Positions 22,701 to 34,079 are shown, numbered from the stretch's first letter. The stretch is 64,000 nucleotides of DNA from Pelodera strongyloides (GCA_036852015.1 JAANDG010000305.1:106481-170480), one strand, 5' to 3'. Made by a program: numbers and translations. The notes: generated by a model not told the origin, from the sequence alone.

Positions 22701-25700
22701 ATCTTTTTTCAGAATTCTCGATGTGTACTGTAAGACGCTGACGAGCAAGACATTCACCGTAATTTTGCTCGGTCTTCTGGGAGTCTATTGGTATTTCTCC
22801 ATTATTGGAACATTAAATATTAAATCGGAGTTGGACCCTTATGAACTCTTTTTGAAGGACTCGTCCATTAGAAAAGTAAGCATTTTCTTATCATTGACAC
22901 TAATTGGTTAGGGTAGCATGCTAATTAACTATTAGATTAAGGGGTTTAGACTTAAACCCTAAGCGTCTAACTATGGTAATTTATTTATAATACCGTAACC
23001 TTAGCGTCAGGCGTGGACCAACTCTAAATAAGTTTCCGTGTAGGTTTTTGACTCCCGCCGTGACTTCGTTTCGCCAAATTATGCGACATGCTGGGTACTT
23101 GTGAATAAGCCAGGAGATATCAGGTAAATGCATGTAATATTTTTGAAGTTTACAAATAAAGACTTATGGATTTCAGAATATTTATCGTTCTTATATTTCT
23201 GCTGATAAAGCTGCCTTTATGTCAAGAAAGTAGTTGCGCAGGATCACTGCAATGCCTATATTTGTTTGATGTTGAATAGCAAAGTCACCGTGTTTCACTA
23301 ACCAAAAGATATTAGTTTGAGCGCCCAGTTTTCCGTATATTAGGCCCAGTGGTCGCCAGATCTTCGCCGGATTTTCGCCCGTAAATTATCCCTATTACAG
23401 TAACTTGGAGACAGAGACTTTCTCGTCCACAAACTGCTGGGGCTTGTCCAGTTCACAACTTATTTTGCTCCCAGTGGTCGCCAGAACTTCGCTAAATCAT
23501 CGCCAGGCAATTAGCGTTTCTTTGATTATACTTTCTTTAGAAACGCCACCGATCACGATCGATTACATACAATGGTGAAGGATTTCGAGAGTCTTCCTCC
23601 GGCACTCGGGCCATACTCGACCAAATTCTTTCTCAGGTATCCTCAGCCAGGCTACCATTTAGTTGTTTTGCTATGTGCCATTTTTGTTGTTAAATTACTG
23701 AGGTGCCAGACACCATTTCTTAGGCTACGGTACGATTTATAGCTTTAACAGTTAGCATTTAGCTACGTTCCAAGATACATTTAGCTAGTATACTTGCTAA
23801 CTAAACCGCAAACAGACAGCGCGGCGAAATTGAAAGTGATCAATGAATGATAAACACTAATTTGTACTTCAGAGACTTTGACGATTTCGCCGGTCAGGGT
23901 GGATCAGATACCACGCAATTAGACTATACAGTAGACGAAGACGTGGAAGAAGAGACAGAAGAGGAAGGAGAGAATCAGAGAAACACTACAGTGACGTAGG
24001 CAAATTGTTGTAATATTTTTTCTAATATTGTGCTCACGCGAGTATATAACTTATCTTATTTACACAATTTAAGTTTCGACGTTTTGACCTAATACAGTAA
24101 TTACACTTAGTCATGCCGATTCAAAACGAAGATATTTGTACAGCAAATATATAAAACTGCGAGAGAGGTAGATCATCTAGTTTGGTAAAACGTCATTTAT
24201 GCCAATAATCACGAAAAATGTAGCTTATTTTTTCCAGGAGTCCACAATTTGACGAAAAACGCGATGATTTGGCCAAGTTCATGACGTGGCCCGAGTTCTC
24301 ATTCTGGAAAGGGTTTCTACAGACGAAAACGACAGAAAATGGGTATAGTTGGACTTTTTAAAGGGATAGACCCGTGTTTTAAAAGCAATACAAACATATT
24401 TCCGTGACGCAAAAGTAAAAAAGATATGTCACGGAAACTGCCAAGAAAACACCAATTATAATATCTATCGAATGAGTAGTGTGATTGCAAGGGACAACAT
24501 CTACCATGCGCCGAAATTGCACAGAAGGGCACGGTCGCAAACCACGTGTCATATTACTTTGAAACATTTTTCCAGACTTCTAATCGAGCGTTTCTTCTTT
24601 ACCACTGCCTATCATGGACATGAATACGTGGAGTGGTCTAGAAGGGCCGATCTATTAAACATGTGGAGGCGGGTGGCTGATAAGGTACGGTAGTTTGGGG
24701 TATTGAAATCAATCAATAAATCAATAATTGCTTATTGGACATGGATTGGCAATTATACCAATCAATAATCGATCAGTCTAATGTGCATTGGCATTATGCC
24801 AATCTCTAAATGAATTAATTAATTCATGTTTACCTGACAATCAATGTCTAATCGGGCTAATCCATAATTTATTCCCACTCCTGCAACTTGAAACTGCTAA
24901 AAGGGACTCCGACGCGATCTTACTAGTGTATGCGCCGAAAGTGCGCCACTGGTGTGCGAAGATGTAAATGCCAGTTGCCGCAAAATGGCATTCACCTTCC
25001 ACCTTCGCACCCTGCGCCCTAATAAGTCCAGCTATGTCTCGTGTTTTCCAACATTATATGACACTTTTCCCACATCGTATGAGACAATTGTCTGACTGTC
25101 TAACTACAGCGGCACTATTGTTTTCGGCAGGAAGCCTCAAGTTAAACAGTGGTTTTGAAACGTAGAATTTCGCCAGTAGTGTAGATTGTCAAAAAAAATC
25201 CACGACAGCACAAAAAATATATCTTTCAGTACCCGGATCTCAATATTACCGTATTCGAGGATGAAGCAAAATTCCTCGACTTGATTGAGACAATGGTTGG
25301 CACAACAGGTAAAACAATACATACAAAATTGCTAAGGTCACGTCACCAAGTGGTCACCAAATGGTTTAGTCCACGAAAAAACCGAGAACCGTCGTCAACT
25401 GAGTGCCCCGTTTCCTACATAAACAACATTCTGATTGTTAATTATCTACAAATAACCCAATCTCCTATAATTGCAATTATTTCAGCGCAATCCGCTCTGT
25501 TCACTTTCATTTCAATGTTTGTCGTTGCAATGATGTTTATCTCGGATCCTCCTACACTATTTGTGGCAACTTTTTCGATTCTCAGCACTTCAGTTGGTAA
25601 GCTTTACTTTTTTTTGAAGGTTGGGGAACGGGCACCCGGTGAAAACATTGCGCCCATATGGCACACTTGTATGCGCGCGCGGCGGGAGTGCCATAAGTGC

Positions 25701-27405
25701 AAGGTGTAGCACAAGCCTCCACGTCCGAAGGGTTGCCCGCACACTGCGAACCCCGCTCCCCGATTTCACGAAACATTCATTCTTACGTATGTAGATCTTG
25801 AATTACTCACAATTTACCCAGGAACTCGGTTTGAGTTATTTGGTTTCAACTTATTTTTCCCATCGTCGCGTCTACTATTACATTGTGAGAGAAAGACAAT
25901 CCAAAACCGAAACGAATTGGGTTTTTGTTAAAGCGAAATACCAGTCGGTTTTTGAAACACAAATGTGCTGCGTACTGATGCAGCCTATGCAAATGAACAT
26001 AAATTTGAATAAAAAATCGAGCTAAATTCGAACAAATTAGCCTAAATACTTAAGAATTCAGTTATCCACGACGCTTTAGAAACCGGCCGGTATTTTGGCT
26101 TTAACAAGTGTTGAAATGAAAAGTGCTTACATATAGGGTTTTACGTTGAGGGTTAGTTACATGAATAATACATGGCTATAAATACTGAATGGTTATCAGC
26201 GGAACACAAAAACACAAAAACCGCGTGTCATACCGCTTTATAGGTGTGTTCGGAATGGTTTCTTGGTGGGGCGCCGATCTGGACCCCATTCTCATGTCGG
26301 CTACTGTAATGTCCATTGGATTCTCTGTCGATATTCCAGCACATATTGGATATCATTATTTCCAGACTGGTAAGATTATTTATTATTTTATTTGTCAAAC
26401 TTTTTATCAACATTGGACGATCCTGGTCTTCCCCAAAGGAAAGATTTACCCCCTCGTTTTGGTAGTACATTGACACGAAGATGGAAAAATATCCATAACC
26501 AAAGGGAAACTTTTTCGTCGCAACTATATCTAACATTACAAAAAGATGAAAGGCTCTCATTAGTTAGTCGTTCCTAGGTGCACCAGAGCATCAGTAAAAA
26601 AACTTTTGACACTCCAAAATCCAAGAAACTGGTAGGAGACAGTAGGTACAAGTGCTCGTAACAATGTTTACCTGATCAGGAAAAAGCCGTGACGCTCTTT
26701 TAATAAATATACAAATATACAAACTTTTCTTCATTTTTAGGAAAGCACCATAACAACGTGATTGACCGTTTGGAGCATACGATATCAGCCGTTGGATTCC
26801 CCATTGTGCAGGCTTCTGTGTCCACAATACTATGTGTTCTCAGTCTATTTCTGGTCGATTTGCATATGTCACAGGTAAATCATTATCGATCTCGTCAGCG
26901 TTATGTCAGCATTCCGTTAGCGATATGTCAGCGATGTGTTAGCATTCAGCGTTCTGCCATGTAGATGCATTAGCATTCAGCGTTGTGTCAGCGATGTCTT
27001 AGCATTCAGCGTTGTGCTAGCGTTTTATCAGCGCGTTTAGCGACTGGGATTTGTCGGCGGTATGCCATTGATCCATCAGCGATTTGTGCTCAACGACTCG
27101 TCCGCATTCAATTAGCGATATCTGAGCGTTTACCGTTGCAGCAACGTTCTATCCGCGTTTGATGGTTTCTCACAAATTGTTTAAAACTTCTAGGTTATTT
27201 TTATATAACTAGTTAAATCTTAACATTTCAGATCTTCGCCAAAACCATGTTCCTCGTGGTGCTGATTGGTATGATCCACGGAATGGTCGTCATTCCCGTT
27301 CTATTAAATCTAATGTCATTTGTGCCTTCTCGAAGGAAAACGCTTCGAGCTTCGGAAAGCCAGCAACCGGTTGTATTCGCTGTCAACCATAATGAGAGAC
27401 TTTAA
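16740..27405 (+). CDS. Patched-related (PTR) sterol-sensing-domain membrane protein
   Basis: 26 exons, every junction phase-checked, about 942 residues: 16740-16794, 16981-17045, 17236-17346, 18357-18470, 18639-18752, 19040-19156, 19461-19535, 19706-19777, 20051-20180, 20469-20578, 20949-21031, 21286-21390, 21879-21942, 22078-22218, 22454-22626, 22713-22875, 23044-23123, 23541-23636, 23873-23995, 24238-24342, 24576-24684, 25230-25308, 25486-25596, 26244-26369, 26741-26874, 27232-27405. TM1 is in exon 3, followed by the ectodomain start [10 protein letters not shown]. Exons 10-15 form the sterol-sensing domain with [10 protein letters not shown] (about residues 363-372); the second transmembrane half has [15 protein letters not shown] (824-838). 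PTR proteins are RND-like transporters that expanded in nematodes and act in cuticle, moulting and apical membranes. Exon 9 uses an unusual acceptor (ATTAAG), and the acidic exon 19 is a variable loop. The specific ptr paralogue cannot be assigned. Introns hold a Helitron, a tRNA, MITEs and telomere-like tracts. Confidence 0.93.
17561..18351 (-). mobile_element. Non-autonomous Helitron, 791 bp, in PTR intron 3
   Basis: Minus-strand ends: A|TCTTATTATATAAAGGAG at 18351 and hairpin GTCGCCTCAGGCGGC then GATAGCCGTCTGG|T at 17561. Inside it, 17729 to about 18270 is bounded by an inverted repeat (AGGTGACWCTAGGCCCG), with a tRNA-like segment at 17951-18035. The 5' terminus stops 5 bp short of the exon 4 splice acceptor. 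Confidence 0.75.
17951..18035 (-). pseudogene. tRNA-like sequence (class II type) inside a Helitron
   Basis: The minus strand shows a Leu/Ser-like A-box region GGCCGAGTTGTCTAAGGCG and a B-box-like AGTTCGATTC. Arms do not pair well enough for a functional tRNA. Confidence 0.5.
19814..19840. repeat. Interstitial telomere-type tract (GCCTAA)4 in PTR intron 8
   Basis: Four copies of GCCTAA, the complement of the nematode telomere repeat TTAGGC. Confidence 0.9.
20632..20657. repeat. Interstitial telomere-type tract (TTAGGC)4 in PTR intron 10
   Basis: Four TTAGGC units in the opposite orientation to the tract 0.8 kb upstream. Confidence 0.9.
21993..22064 (-). tRNA. tRNA-Pro (anticodon CGG)
   Basis: Read on the minus strand, a 72-nt cloverleaf: acceptor GGCCGGA/TTCGGCC (one G-U), D arm with GGTCTAGGGG, anticodon arm CTCGC-TTCGGGT-GCGAG giving anticodon CGG, T arm CCGGG-TTCAATT-CCCGG, discriminator C. 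A-box and B-box (GGTTCAATTCC) are intact and T follows near the 3' end (flank AGATTTTTG). It has no intron. It lies antisense inside the 135-bp intron between exons 13 and 14 of the PTR gene, ending 13 nt before that intron's acceptor. Confidence 0.95.
22266..22386. mobile_element. TTAA MITE (CACGTGTCA family) in PTR intron 14
   Basis: Begins TTTAAACTGGGTTCC and ends AAAACCACGTGTCAAACAGC plus TTTAAA. Shorter than other copies. Confidence 0.6.
24357..24560. mobile_element. TTAA MITE in PTR intron 20
   Basis: TTTAAAGGGATAGACCCGTG to AAACCACGTGTCATATTACT; an inner inverted pair TTTCCGTGAC / GTCACGGAAA. The right edge is about 17 bp from the exon 21 acceptor. Confidence 0.6.
25928..26104. mobile_element. 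TTAA MITE (AGCGAAATA family) in PTR intron 23
   Basis: Ends AGCGAAATACCAGTCGG and CCGGCCGGTATTTTGGCT flanked by TTAA on both sides, 177 bp, interior closely like 1218-1382. Confidence 0.85.
26884..27140. repeat. Imperfect minisatellite in the last PTR intron
   Basis: Degenerate units of about 20-25 bp built on TTAGCATTCAGCGTTGTGTC fill most of the intron between exons 25 and 26. Confidence 0.75.
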
Positions 27406-28445
27406 GTTAAAATATTTTTTTTCTTGGCGCACTGGTCTAACTATAAGAGGGTCTACGTTTAGTATGTTAGTATTTCATGAGAAATGAGAACTCCCGCAGT
27501 AGCGCGTAGTTACGCTACAGGGATTACATACAGCGTCCAACGTACATTTCAAAAGCTGTCTGTCGTACCGCTTTGACACAGTAATGTACATGCCTTGAGC
27601 TGGTATATTTCATTGTGCACCCTATTATTTAATACAAATTTCTAGCTTTCACTGTTACTAATACTCGGTTTTAATGGTATGTTAGAGCATAGACATTGTG
27701 TGTAATTGTTGAGGTTTTGCAGGCTATAATTAAGCTGTTTGATCACTCAATTAACGGGTATCCATGGAAATTATTAAGCAAAACGAGATTCTAATTTTAT
27801 ATGTTGATATTTTATTACTGTATACGCGTACGATTTTCCACGAACACGGATCATAACTAGCGTGGAGTTTATAGCATTTTTAATAGCTTTTCTTACTATG
27901 CCAGTAGCCTTTTTATTATTGCAATCTCAATTTAATGGCTAGTAAGCATATGTATTATTTGCTAGTGTGTCGAGGTGGGATTTATTATTTTTGATATAAA
28001 GTATTAACATCTTGTATTGATTTATTTTGTGTGTAAATCCTACTTTTTTTGAAACAATTAGTAGTGATGTCGTGGACGCACACATAAAAAATCGGTTATT
28101 GCACTAGTTCTCAACTTCACAGTGTGCAGAAGTCTATATAAACTGGCGAAATTCGGGTGGTGCGCGGCGAAACCCTGGCGCTAAAATTTCGCGTGGTGAA
28201 ACGCAGGCGCGATGACATGAGGAAACCGCGAAAATTGTTGCCGAATAAGGTAAGAGGATGCGCGGCGGCGTCGCCCTATCTTCGCCATCTTTCCGCGAAA
28301 GGGTGCTCAGTGCTCTCGCGAAAAGCTGGCGTGAGCCCTGTGCGAAACAATAAAAGGTATTAAAGTTGACGCAGAGTTAAATTATCTGCTGAGTGTGAAA
28401 CTAACCTTAGCATACATTTTACCTTTTACGCAACATACATAAGCT

Positions 28446-28528
28446 CTGTGTGTGTTTGTGTGCGTACGTCTGTGCGTTCGTACGTGAGCGCGCGTGTGTA
28501 TGTGGGTGTGTGTGTGTGTGGGTGTGTT
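28446..28528. repeat. GT-rich microsatellite
   Basis: Imperfect (TG)n, interrupted by CGTACG-type segments. Confidence 0.85.
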
Positions 28529-29148
28529 TCCGTGAACCCGGCTCAACATCTAGGTCCTTTTCCACCTTTCTATTCTACATATTCTTCAAGTGGGCCAGCA
28601 TTCGTTAAGGCCCGAGAAGAAGGGGGCCCGCCCGGCTGTCTATTTAGAATTGGCCCGCCACTTGCCCGTTATCGATCGCCGCTAGAGGACCCAGACAACG
28701 TGGACCTAACGGCCCGAAGAGAGAAGAAGGCCCAGGTATCAGGCTGGCCAGCCAGCTTAAGGGCTGAGCCCTTAAGCTCTTAGGCTCCATTTTGTATTCT
28801 TCCTTAGTTTTTCGAGGTAGTTGATAACACTAAAAAATGTATCTCATATGTACACAATGCATTCATATACACAATGCATTCATACGTTTTTTTTTCTCCG
28901 AAATTTTTCTCTGGGAATGGCTTGTTGGTTAATTAGTAATATGCAAAAGAATGTAGTAGGCATAAAATAACAGCGGGAAAAACTAACGTTAGTACATAAG
29001 TATAAAAAAATTAAAGTTTTTACTAGTTGCTAAATGTCTATGATCGGAAAAGCCCAAGACCGAATTTGACAACCGTATTTGTTTTGCACCATCATAGTTG
29101 AGTCTACTAAAAGTAAAAGCATACTCATTGACCAACTATGTCACTGTA

Positions 29149-29171
29149 CTTAGGCTTAGGCTTAGGCTTGA
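29149..29171. repeat. Interstitial telomere-type tract (TTAGGC)3
   Basis: Three TTAGGC units in intergenic sequence upstream of the 29312 Helitron. Confidence 0.85.
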
Positions 29172-29311
29172 TACATCATCAGACGGATGCTTGTCATAAA
29201 AGTACGGTAGTTGTAGTTAGACTTATCATGATCGTAAAAAAATGATGTGGGTTTGTTATTCTTAATAAACGTTTTCCTACCTAATGAAGTCTAATTATAA
29301 CATGTGTCTAA

Positions 29312-29767
29312 TCTTATTATATAAAGGAGAAGAGTTTACTTGGTCTTTTGTTTCTATGCACGCAACGAAATCCTTTCATAAAGAAAATTTTCTATTCACA
29401 ATCGAATGAGAATACATATACAAAATCTTTGCCGCTGGCGGGATTCGAACCCACAGCAGCACACAATCTCTCGCTTCACAGTCCAACGATCTACCTGCTG
29501 AGCTATGCTAGCTTATTACAAGGATAATCCTCTGCCCTACATACAGCACCTTCAATAGCAAATTTGCATGGTATCGTTAGTCGAGTGGTGATCCAAACTG
29601 ATTATTATACGTTTCCACAATCAGAGACGTGTGAATGTGTGGGACGAGAAAGACACGAGAGTTAACTTTTTAAATTGTGGCAATCCTTTTTTTAAATAGG
29701 GAAACAATCGGCCGAAGGCCGATTCCTCCAGTCGGAGAAGAGCCCGTAGGGCTCTTTGAACGGCTGG
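29312..29767 (+). mobile_element. Non-autonomous Helitron, 456 bp
   Basis: Starts A|TCTTATTATATAAAGGAG (same 5' end as the 4027 and 17561 copies) and ends with hairpins CGGCCGAAGGCCG and AGAGCCCGTAGGGCTCT, 8 nt, then CTGG|T. The 3' hairpin sequence differs from the other copies, so it is a separate subfamily sharing the 5' end. It carries a minus-strand tRNA-like segment. Confidence 0.75.
29429..29513 (-). pseudogene. tRNA-like sequence inside a Helitron
   Basis: The minus strand has A-box TAGCTCAGCAGG and a perfect B-box GGTTCGAATCC with a good T stem, but acceptor and anticodon stems are mismatched and the base before the would-be anticodon is A, not T. Likely a tRNA-derived remnant. Confidence 0.55.
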
Positions 29768-30076
29768 TTATAGTAATACTTCAATAATCCCACAATTATG
29801 TGGTTTCTAATCCCCCCTATTATAGACTTATGCTACAATTTGTGAAAATAAAATAAAAATATTAAAACACGAATACGTAGGAGGTTTCCCTCAATGATTA
29901 GACAGCGGCTATAATTAGGTAATTTTAATTATTTGTCCGTAATGGGCATGACGTTATAAATGGCCCCACGTTTTCTTTTCCTTTTTCGTGCACAGGTGGG
30001 CGTTCTGTTTTTGCAATTGGACACTTGAATTTAACATGTCATTTATGCAATTTGCACGCTTGACTATTACTTGGCA

Positions 30077-30234
30077 TTTAAAGGGATATTGTACGAGGTT
30101 TGCGAACGTATACTGGACTACTGCGTTCCCATATATGGTATCTTGATGACTCTATTATCAGAATGAAAAGACCATACCACAATGTGCCAATATACGTCCA
30201 ATGTATGTTTCAAAATCCGGTTATACAGCTTTAA
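30077..30234. mobile_element. TTAA MITE
   Basis: TTTAAAGGGATATTGTACGAG to TTTCAAAATCCGGTTATACA plus GCTTTAA; 158 bp. Confidence 0.65.
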
Positions 30235-30871
30235 CATGTCATGTATACGATTTACACGCGTGACTATGACTTTGACATTTGAATTTTGTTTGTTAAATTG
30301 TTTACAAATTGTAAGATCTTCATCTGGGTTGAGTGTTAGCAACACGGTTTCACAGTCGTGCTTTGTTTAGTGTATTTTTCAGAATGGAAAGTTCGTAGAT
30401 GTTTCTGTTCTACTAACTCCTATTTGTCAGTCCTGAGCCACCTTAGATTTATGACAAACCGAAAGAAACTCTAAACTCTAAACATAAATAAAAATAATAA
30501 TTAAAAACTCCTATTTTGATTTTGCTTTCGTTCAAATTTATGTTATTTAGGTATTATGTGCTCGTGAGGTTGCACTATGATTTGTATTTGAAAAGTGCAA
30601 AAATAACTCTCAAACATGTGAATGACACTTGGGAAAATACGTGGCTGAACAAAAATTAGCGCGTCGCCGTTTTTACACATAGTTTTTTTTCTGGGCCATC
30701 TATCATTTAGTGCCTTGTGTAGCAACTACTATTCTCTCATTGGAGTTTCAAGGCTGACATATATAATTTCGGTGAAGCGTATTTTGTCGAATATGGTTAA
30801 AATGGAAAAGATAAAATAAGATCCACCAGCTGATTGTGTGATGGTACAAATAACACCAGTCTTTAGGATTT

Positions 30872-31048
30872 TTTAAAGCGAAATACCGGCCGGTTTCTGA
30901 AACTCATCGTCGGCAATTGAATTTTTACGTTTTTATGCTAATTTGCTTGTATTTAGCTCGATTTTTTATTCTAATTTATGTTAATACATCGCATATAAAA
31001 AAAGTCTATGCGATGTGTTTCAAAAACCGGCCAGTATTTCGCTTTAAA
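30872..31048. mobile_element. TTAA MITE (AGCGAAATA family), well preserved
   Basis: Inverted ends AGCGAAATACCGGCCGG and CCGGCCAGTATTTCGCT in TTTAAA, 177 bp, with the TTAGCTCGATTTTTTATTC core. The best reference copy in the window. Confidence 0.9.
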
Positions 31049-31341
31049 TATTTTTCGAATAGTTTAGTAGGGTAAGCATGTAGGGCGCATTAGATATCCT
31101 CTTTATTCATATGAATTTGGGTACTTTTCCTTTAGCATAAGAAAAAAATTTGTTGCATATTGCTTTGGAGTATTCTGGGTTCTGGGACCATATTTGTTTT
31201 CTATTTGGACCATATATTTGTTTTCTCAACGCTTTGTTTCCTCTCAATTAATTGTTCGCTTTGATTATTATCAATTACTGTTTACAATGTTTACAATTTT
31301 TTAAATGTTCTTTAGTATTACTGTATTTCATCGTCGGTCAG

Positions 31342-34079
31342 CATTGATACAGAAGCGCCCCCCAACACACAGTGCCTCGCCGGAAATGCGCAGGTAATTG
31401 ACTTTAAAACGATATAACAACCGGTTCTTGAAACGAATGTTGGACACCTGCATTCTTAAATATTTGTGGCATGCAAACGAAAATAATTAGCATAAACATT
31501 ATCACGCAGGCAATGATAGATTAGTAGTCAAATACTAAATACATAAACAAACAGTTTATCACTCGCTCGTCAGTACCCCAGCGCACTGCATTTCACCCAT
31601 CCACGTCGCTCTCTAATTAACAGATGCATACATTAAAAATTTGCATAGAATACATGGGAATGCAGTTGCACAGTGTACGTTTCAAAACAACGTGTCATAC
31701 CGCTTTAATACTATGAAATATTTGACATAGGGTTCAAAACCGCGTGTCTTAACGCTTTAAAGTGTTTAGGGCGGCACACGCCCTTGTCCCTCCGGCGAGG
31801 CCACCAGTGACTACCGAGTGGCCGTTTTTGGTGCGGGCGGCGTTGGCAAGTCGAGTATAGTACAACGATTTGTGAAAGGAACCTTTTCGGATAATTATGT
31901 GCCAACTATTGAGGACACTTACAGACAGGTCGAGGGTTCTTTTTGTGTTTTTATAGTTAGGTTAGGTTAAGGTTTGTCTCCTCGAAACTACAGAAAAACC
32001 GTCATTGGCCCACCACATAATGGTTTTACCGAAAAAAGCAACTGGTGGCTGGTTTGTAACCATTTGGTGACCAGCTGATGATGGTTTTCGATGAAACTTG
32101 ATCACGAGTTGTTTACGAGTTGGTGACCAATTGGGCAGGCCCACGAAAAAACCAGTGAACCGTAGCCAACTGAGTTCACCCATTTCCTATATATATATTA
32201 TACTGTATATAGTCGCCAAAACATAATATCTAAAACACCCAAAATTGCAGGTAATCTCTTGCAATCAAAAGAATGTGTGCACGCTTCAAATAACCGACAC
32301 GACGGGCAGTCACCAGTTCCCCGCAATGCAACGATTGAGTATAAGCAGGGGACACGCGTTCATTTTGATCTACTCGGTGAGCAGGTGAGCTGTTTTTGAT
32401 CTACTCGGTGAGCAGCTCAACACTTTTTGATCTACACCATTATTCTTATGCACCAATTTATGCCTTATAATGGCTCGGAATTTGAAAATCGGGGGAAAAG
32501 AAAAAAAATCCACGGGCGACTAGAGCATAAAACGGGCACGGATTCTAAATGTTCGCAGATTCCAAACTCCGAACCTTTGTTAGTTTTGACGTGAACCTTT
32601 GCTTGACTACATATTGATGCAGTATACAATGGTCTTGCTTTACACAACGAGTTTGATTTGCGCAATCGTTCTTATTCGGCACAAAACCAGAATATGTCGT
32701 GGCCCAAAAACGTGGCAGAAAATTTGCATCAACTGTATTTTTGATGAGACTCTTGTGCTCAGGCACCCTGACGAAACTCTGTTAGTGCGCGGCGAATTCC
32801 TGGCACGATCATTTTGCTCGGCGAAAGGTTTGGAGCGAGAACGTACGAAAATGTTAATTTTATGCAGGACTAGGTAGCGGCAACTTCGCCATATCTCCAC
32901 GAGATTTTAGCGAAAGAGAGCCAGGCGAGAGTCTGGGGAAGACTGAGCAAGGTTCACTGCGAGACGTAGACGTACCATCGGGGTTTCGCGTTGCATGGAT
33001 CTGACCTGCCCGCTAGCGACCCCATAGAGATACTCTTGGTATACTTCTTACGAGATGTTCGAGATGTAGGCTCCCTCTGTTCGAGGCTAACTGAGCTGAG
33101 GACGTGAGGACCGTGAGGACCATGTATAACCCCTTTTTTCAGTAAACAATCGCTAGAGGAACTTGGTCCCATTATTCTAATGTTAAAAGAAGTAAAAGGA
33201 GCTCAAATCGCCGATGTTCCCATTATGTTAGTGGGAAATAAGAAGGACGAATCAAATGTGGGTTTATGCATTTACACTTTTTAGTTTTTTTATGACGTAA
33301 ATTATTACTCTACTTCATTGCAAAGAAAAACTATGAGCCATTACATTCATACGACAAAAGACGCTATCGATTTTCAATCCTATATATTGATTTCTTGATG
33401 TTCTTTTCCTTGATATTGGTGCTCTAATACTTTCAGAAACGAGAAGTTTCGAAAGAACTCGGCGAGAAATTGGCCTCCAAATGGGGAACGGGATTCATTG
33501 AAACTAGCGCGAAAAATAATGAAAATATCGTGGAATTGTTTCAGGTGCGCCACTCGTTTAGTGAAACTACTACGCTCGCAGGCCGCAGGCGCGCAGCGAG
33601 CAAATGCGTAACCGCGCCCGCGGAAAAAAGATGGCTTTTTAACGCGGGAAAGGCGGAGACGCAAGAAAAGAGGTTTCTCTCCGTCTCGAATTTTTCAATG
33701 CAAATTTGCAATCTTTCGGGCGGACGCGGCTTACGCATTTCCGCGCTGCGTGCCTGACGACCGGAGTAGTTTAGCGGTAAAGGCGTAAAGGGATAGCGCC
33801 GTAGATATATGCAAAGATATATTTTTATATGCAAACACAATAAACGTTTATTTAAAGCGGTCTAACAGCCTGTTTCCGAAACGCGAATATTTGAAGCATG
33901 TAGTGTCAACTCATAATAATTATTATCATTGTAATTTACATAGTTTTAATTTATTGATTGATTGATATCGATTATCATTGCAGACCTTGTTGGCAATGGA
34001 AAAGAAACGACAGTTGGCCCTCTCCATGGAGGACCCTGAGGCGAAAAACGGAAAGAAAAAGAAATGCGCTGTTATGTAG
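31342..34079 (+). CDS. drn-1: DIRAS-type Ras family GTPase
   Basis: Five certain exons: 31770-31928, 32251-32384, 33143-33257, 33437-33544, 33984-34079, giving 203 residues. P-loop GAGGVGKSS, switch [23 protein letters not shown] at switch II, NKKD and TSAK for guanine binding, a Lys-rich tail and the CaaX box CAVM. DTTGS replaces Ras DTAGQ, removing the catalytic Gln; DIRAS proteins are known for weak GTPase activity and a mainly GTP-bound state. The nematode member (DRN-1) acts in neurons with Rap/Epac-type signalling. The start is unresolved: an in-frame TAG precedes the 31770 exon. A 52-nt candidate exon (31342-31393, donor GTAATT, exits phase 0) joins in frame but has no ATG, so a further 5' exon entering in phase 2 is expected. 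Exon 2 and its donor lie in a 31-bp tandem duplication. Confidence 0.92.
31403..31761. mobile_element. Composite of TTAA-family MITE ends upstream of drn-1
   Basis: Left end TTTAAAACGATATAACAACC, two successive right ends GTGTCATACCGCTTTAA (to 31708) and GTGTCTTAACGCTTTAAA (to 31761). Looks like nested insertions; the last stops 8 bp before the drn-1 acceptor. Confidence 0.6.
32363..32424 (+). repeat. 31-bp tandem duplication spanning the drn-1 exon 2 donor
   Basis: TTTTGATCTACTCGGTGAGC followed by AG is repeated exactly with a 31-bp period, plus a shorter third TTTTTGATCTAC copy. The first copy contains the last coding bases and ends at the donor AG|GTGAGC; the second copy, in the intron, keeps an internal GTGAGC. 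Confidence 0.85.

Larger units (their letters stand above)
27406..31341. other. Intergenic, PTR to drn-1
   Basis: Holds the PTR 3' flank, a GC-rich GCGAAA-type dispersed repeat (28160-28350), a GT tract, a telomere-type tract, a Helitron and two MITEs. An unidentified first exon of drn-1 may lie near the right end. Confidence 0.55.

Noticed and set aside
23362..23510. Possible CRISPR-like or short direct repeat (CCCAGTGGTCGCCAGA twice)
   Set aside because: Only two copies, in a eukaryotic intron; a local duplication or dispersed repeat piece explains it.
28448..28783. 111-codon frame starting MCVCVRTSV
   Set aside because: The start is GT microsatellite and the rest is GC-rich repeat-like sequence with no recognisable domain.
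29429..29513. Functional tRNA with perfect B-box
   Set aside because: Acceptor and anticodon stems do not form and the base before the anticodon is wrong; kept as tRNA-like only.
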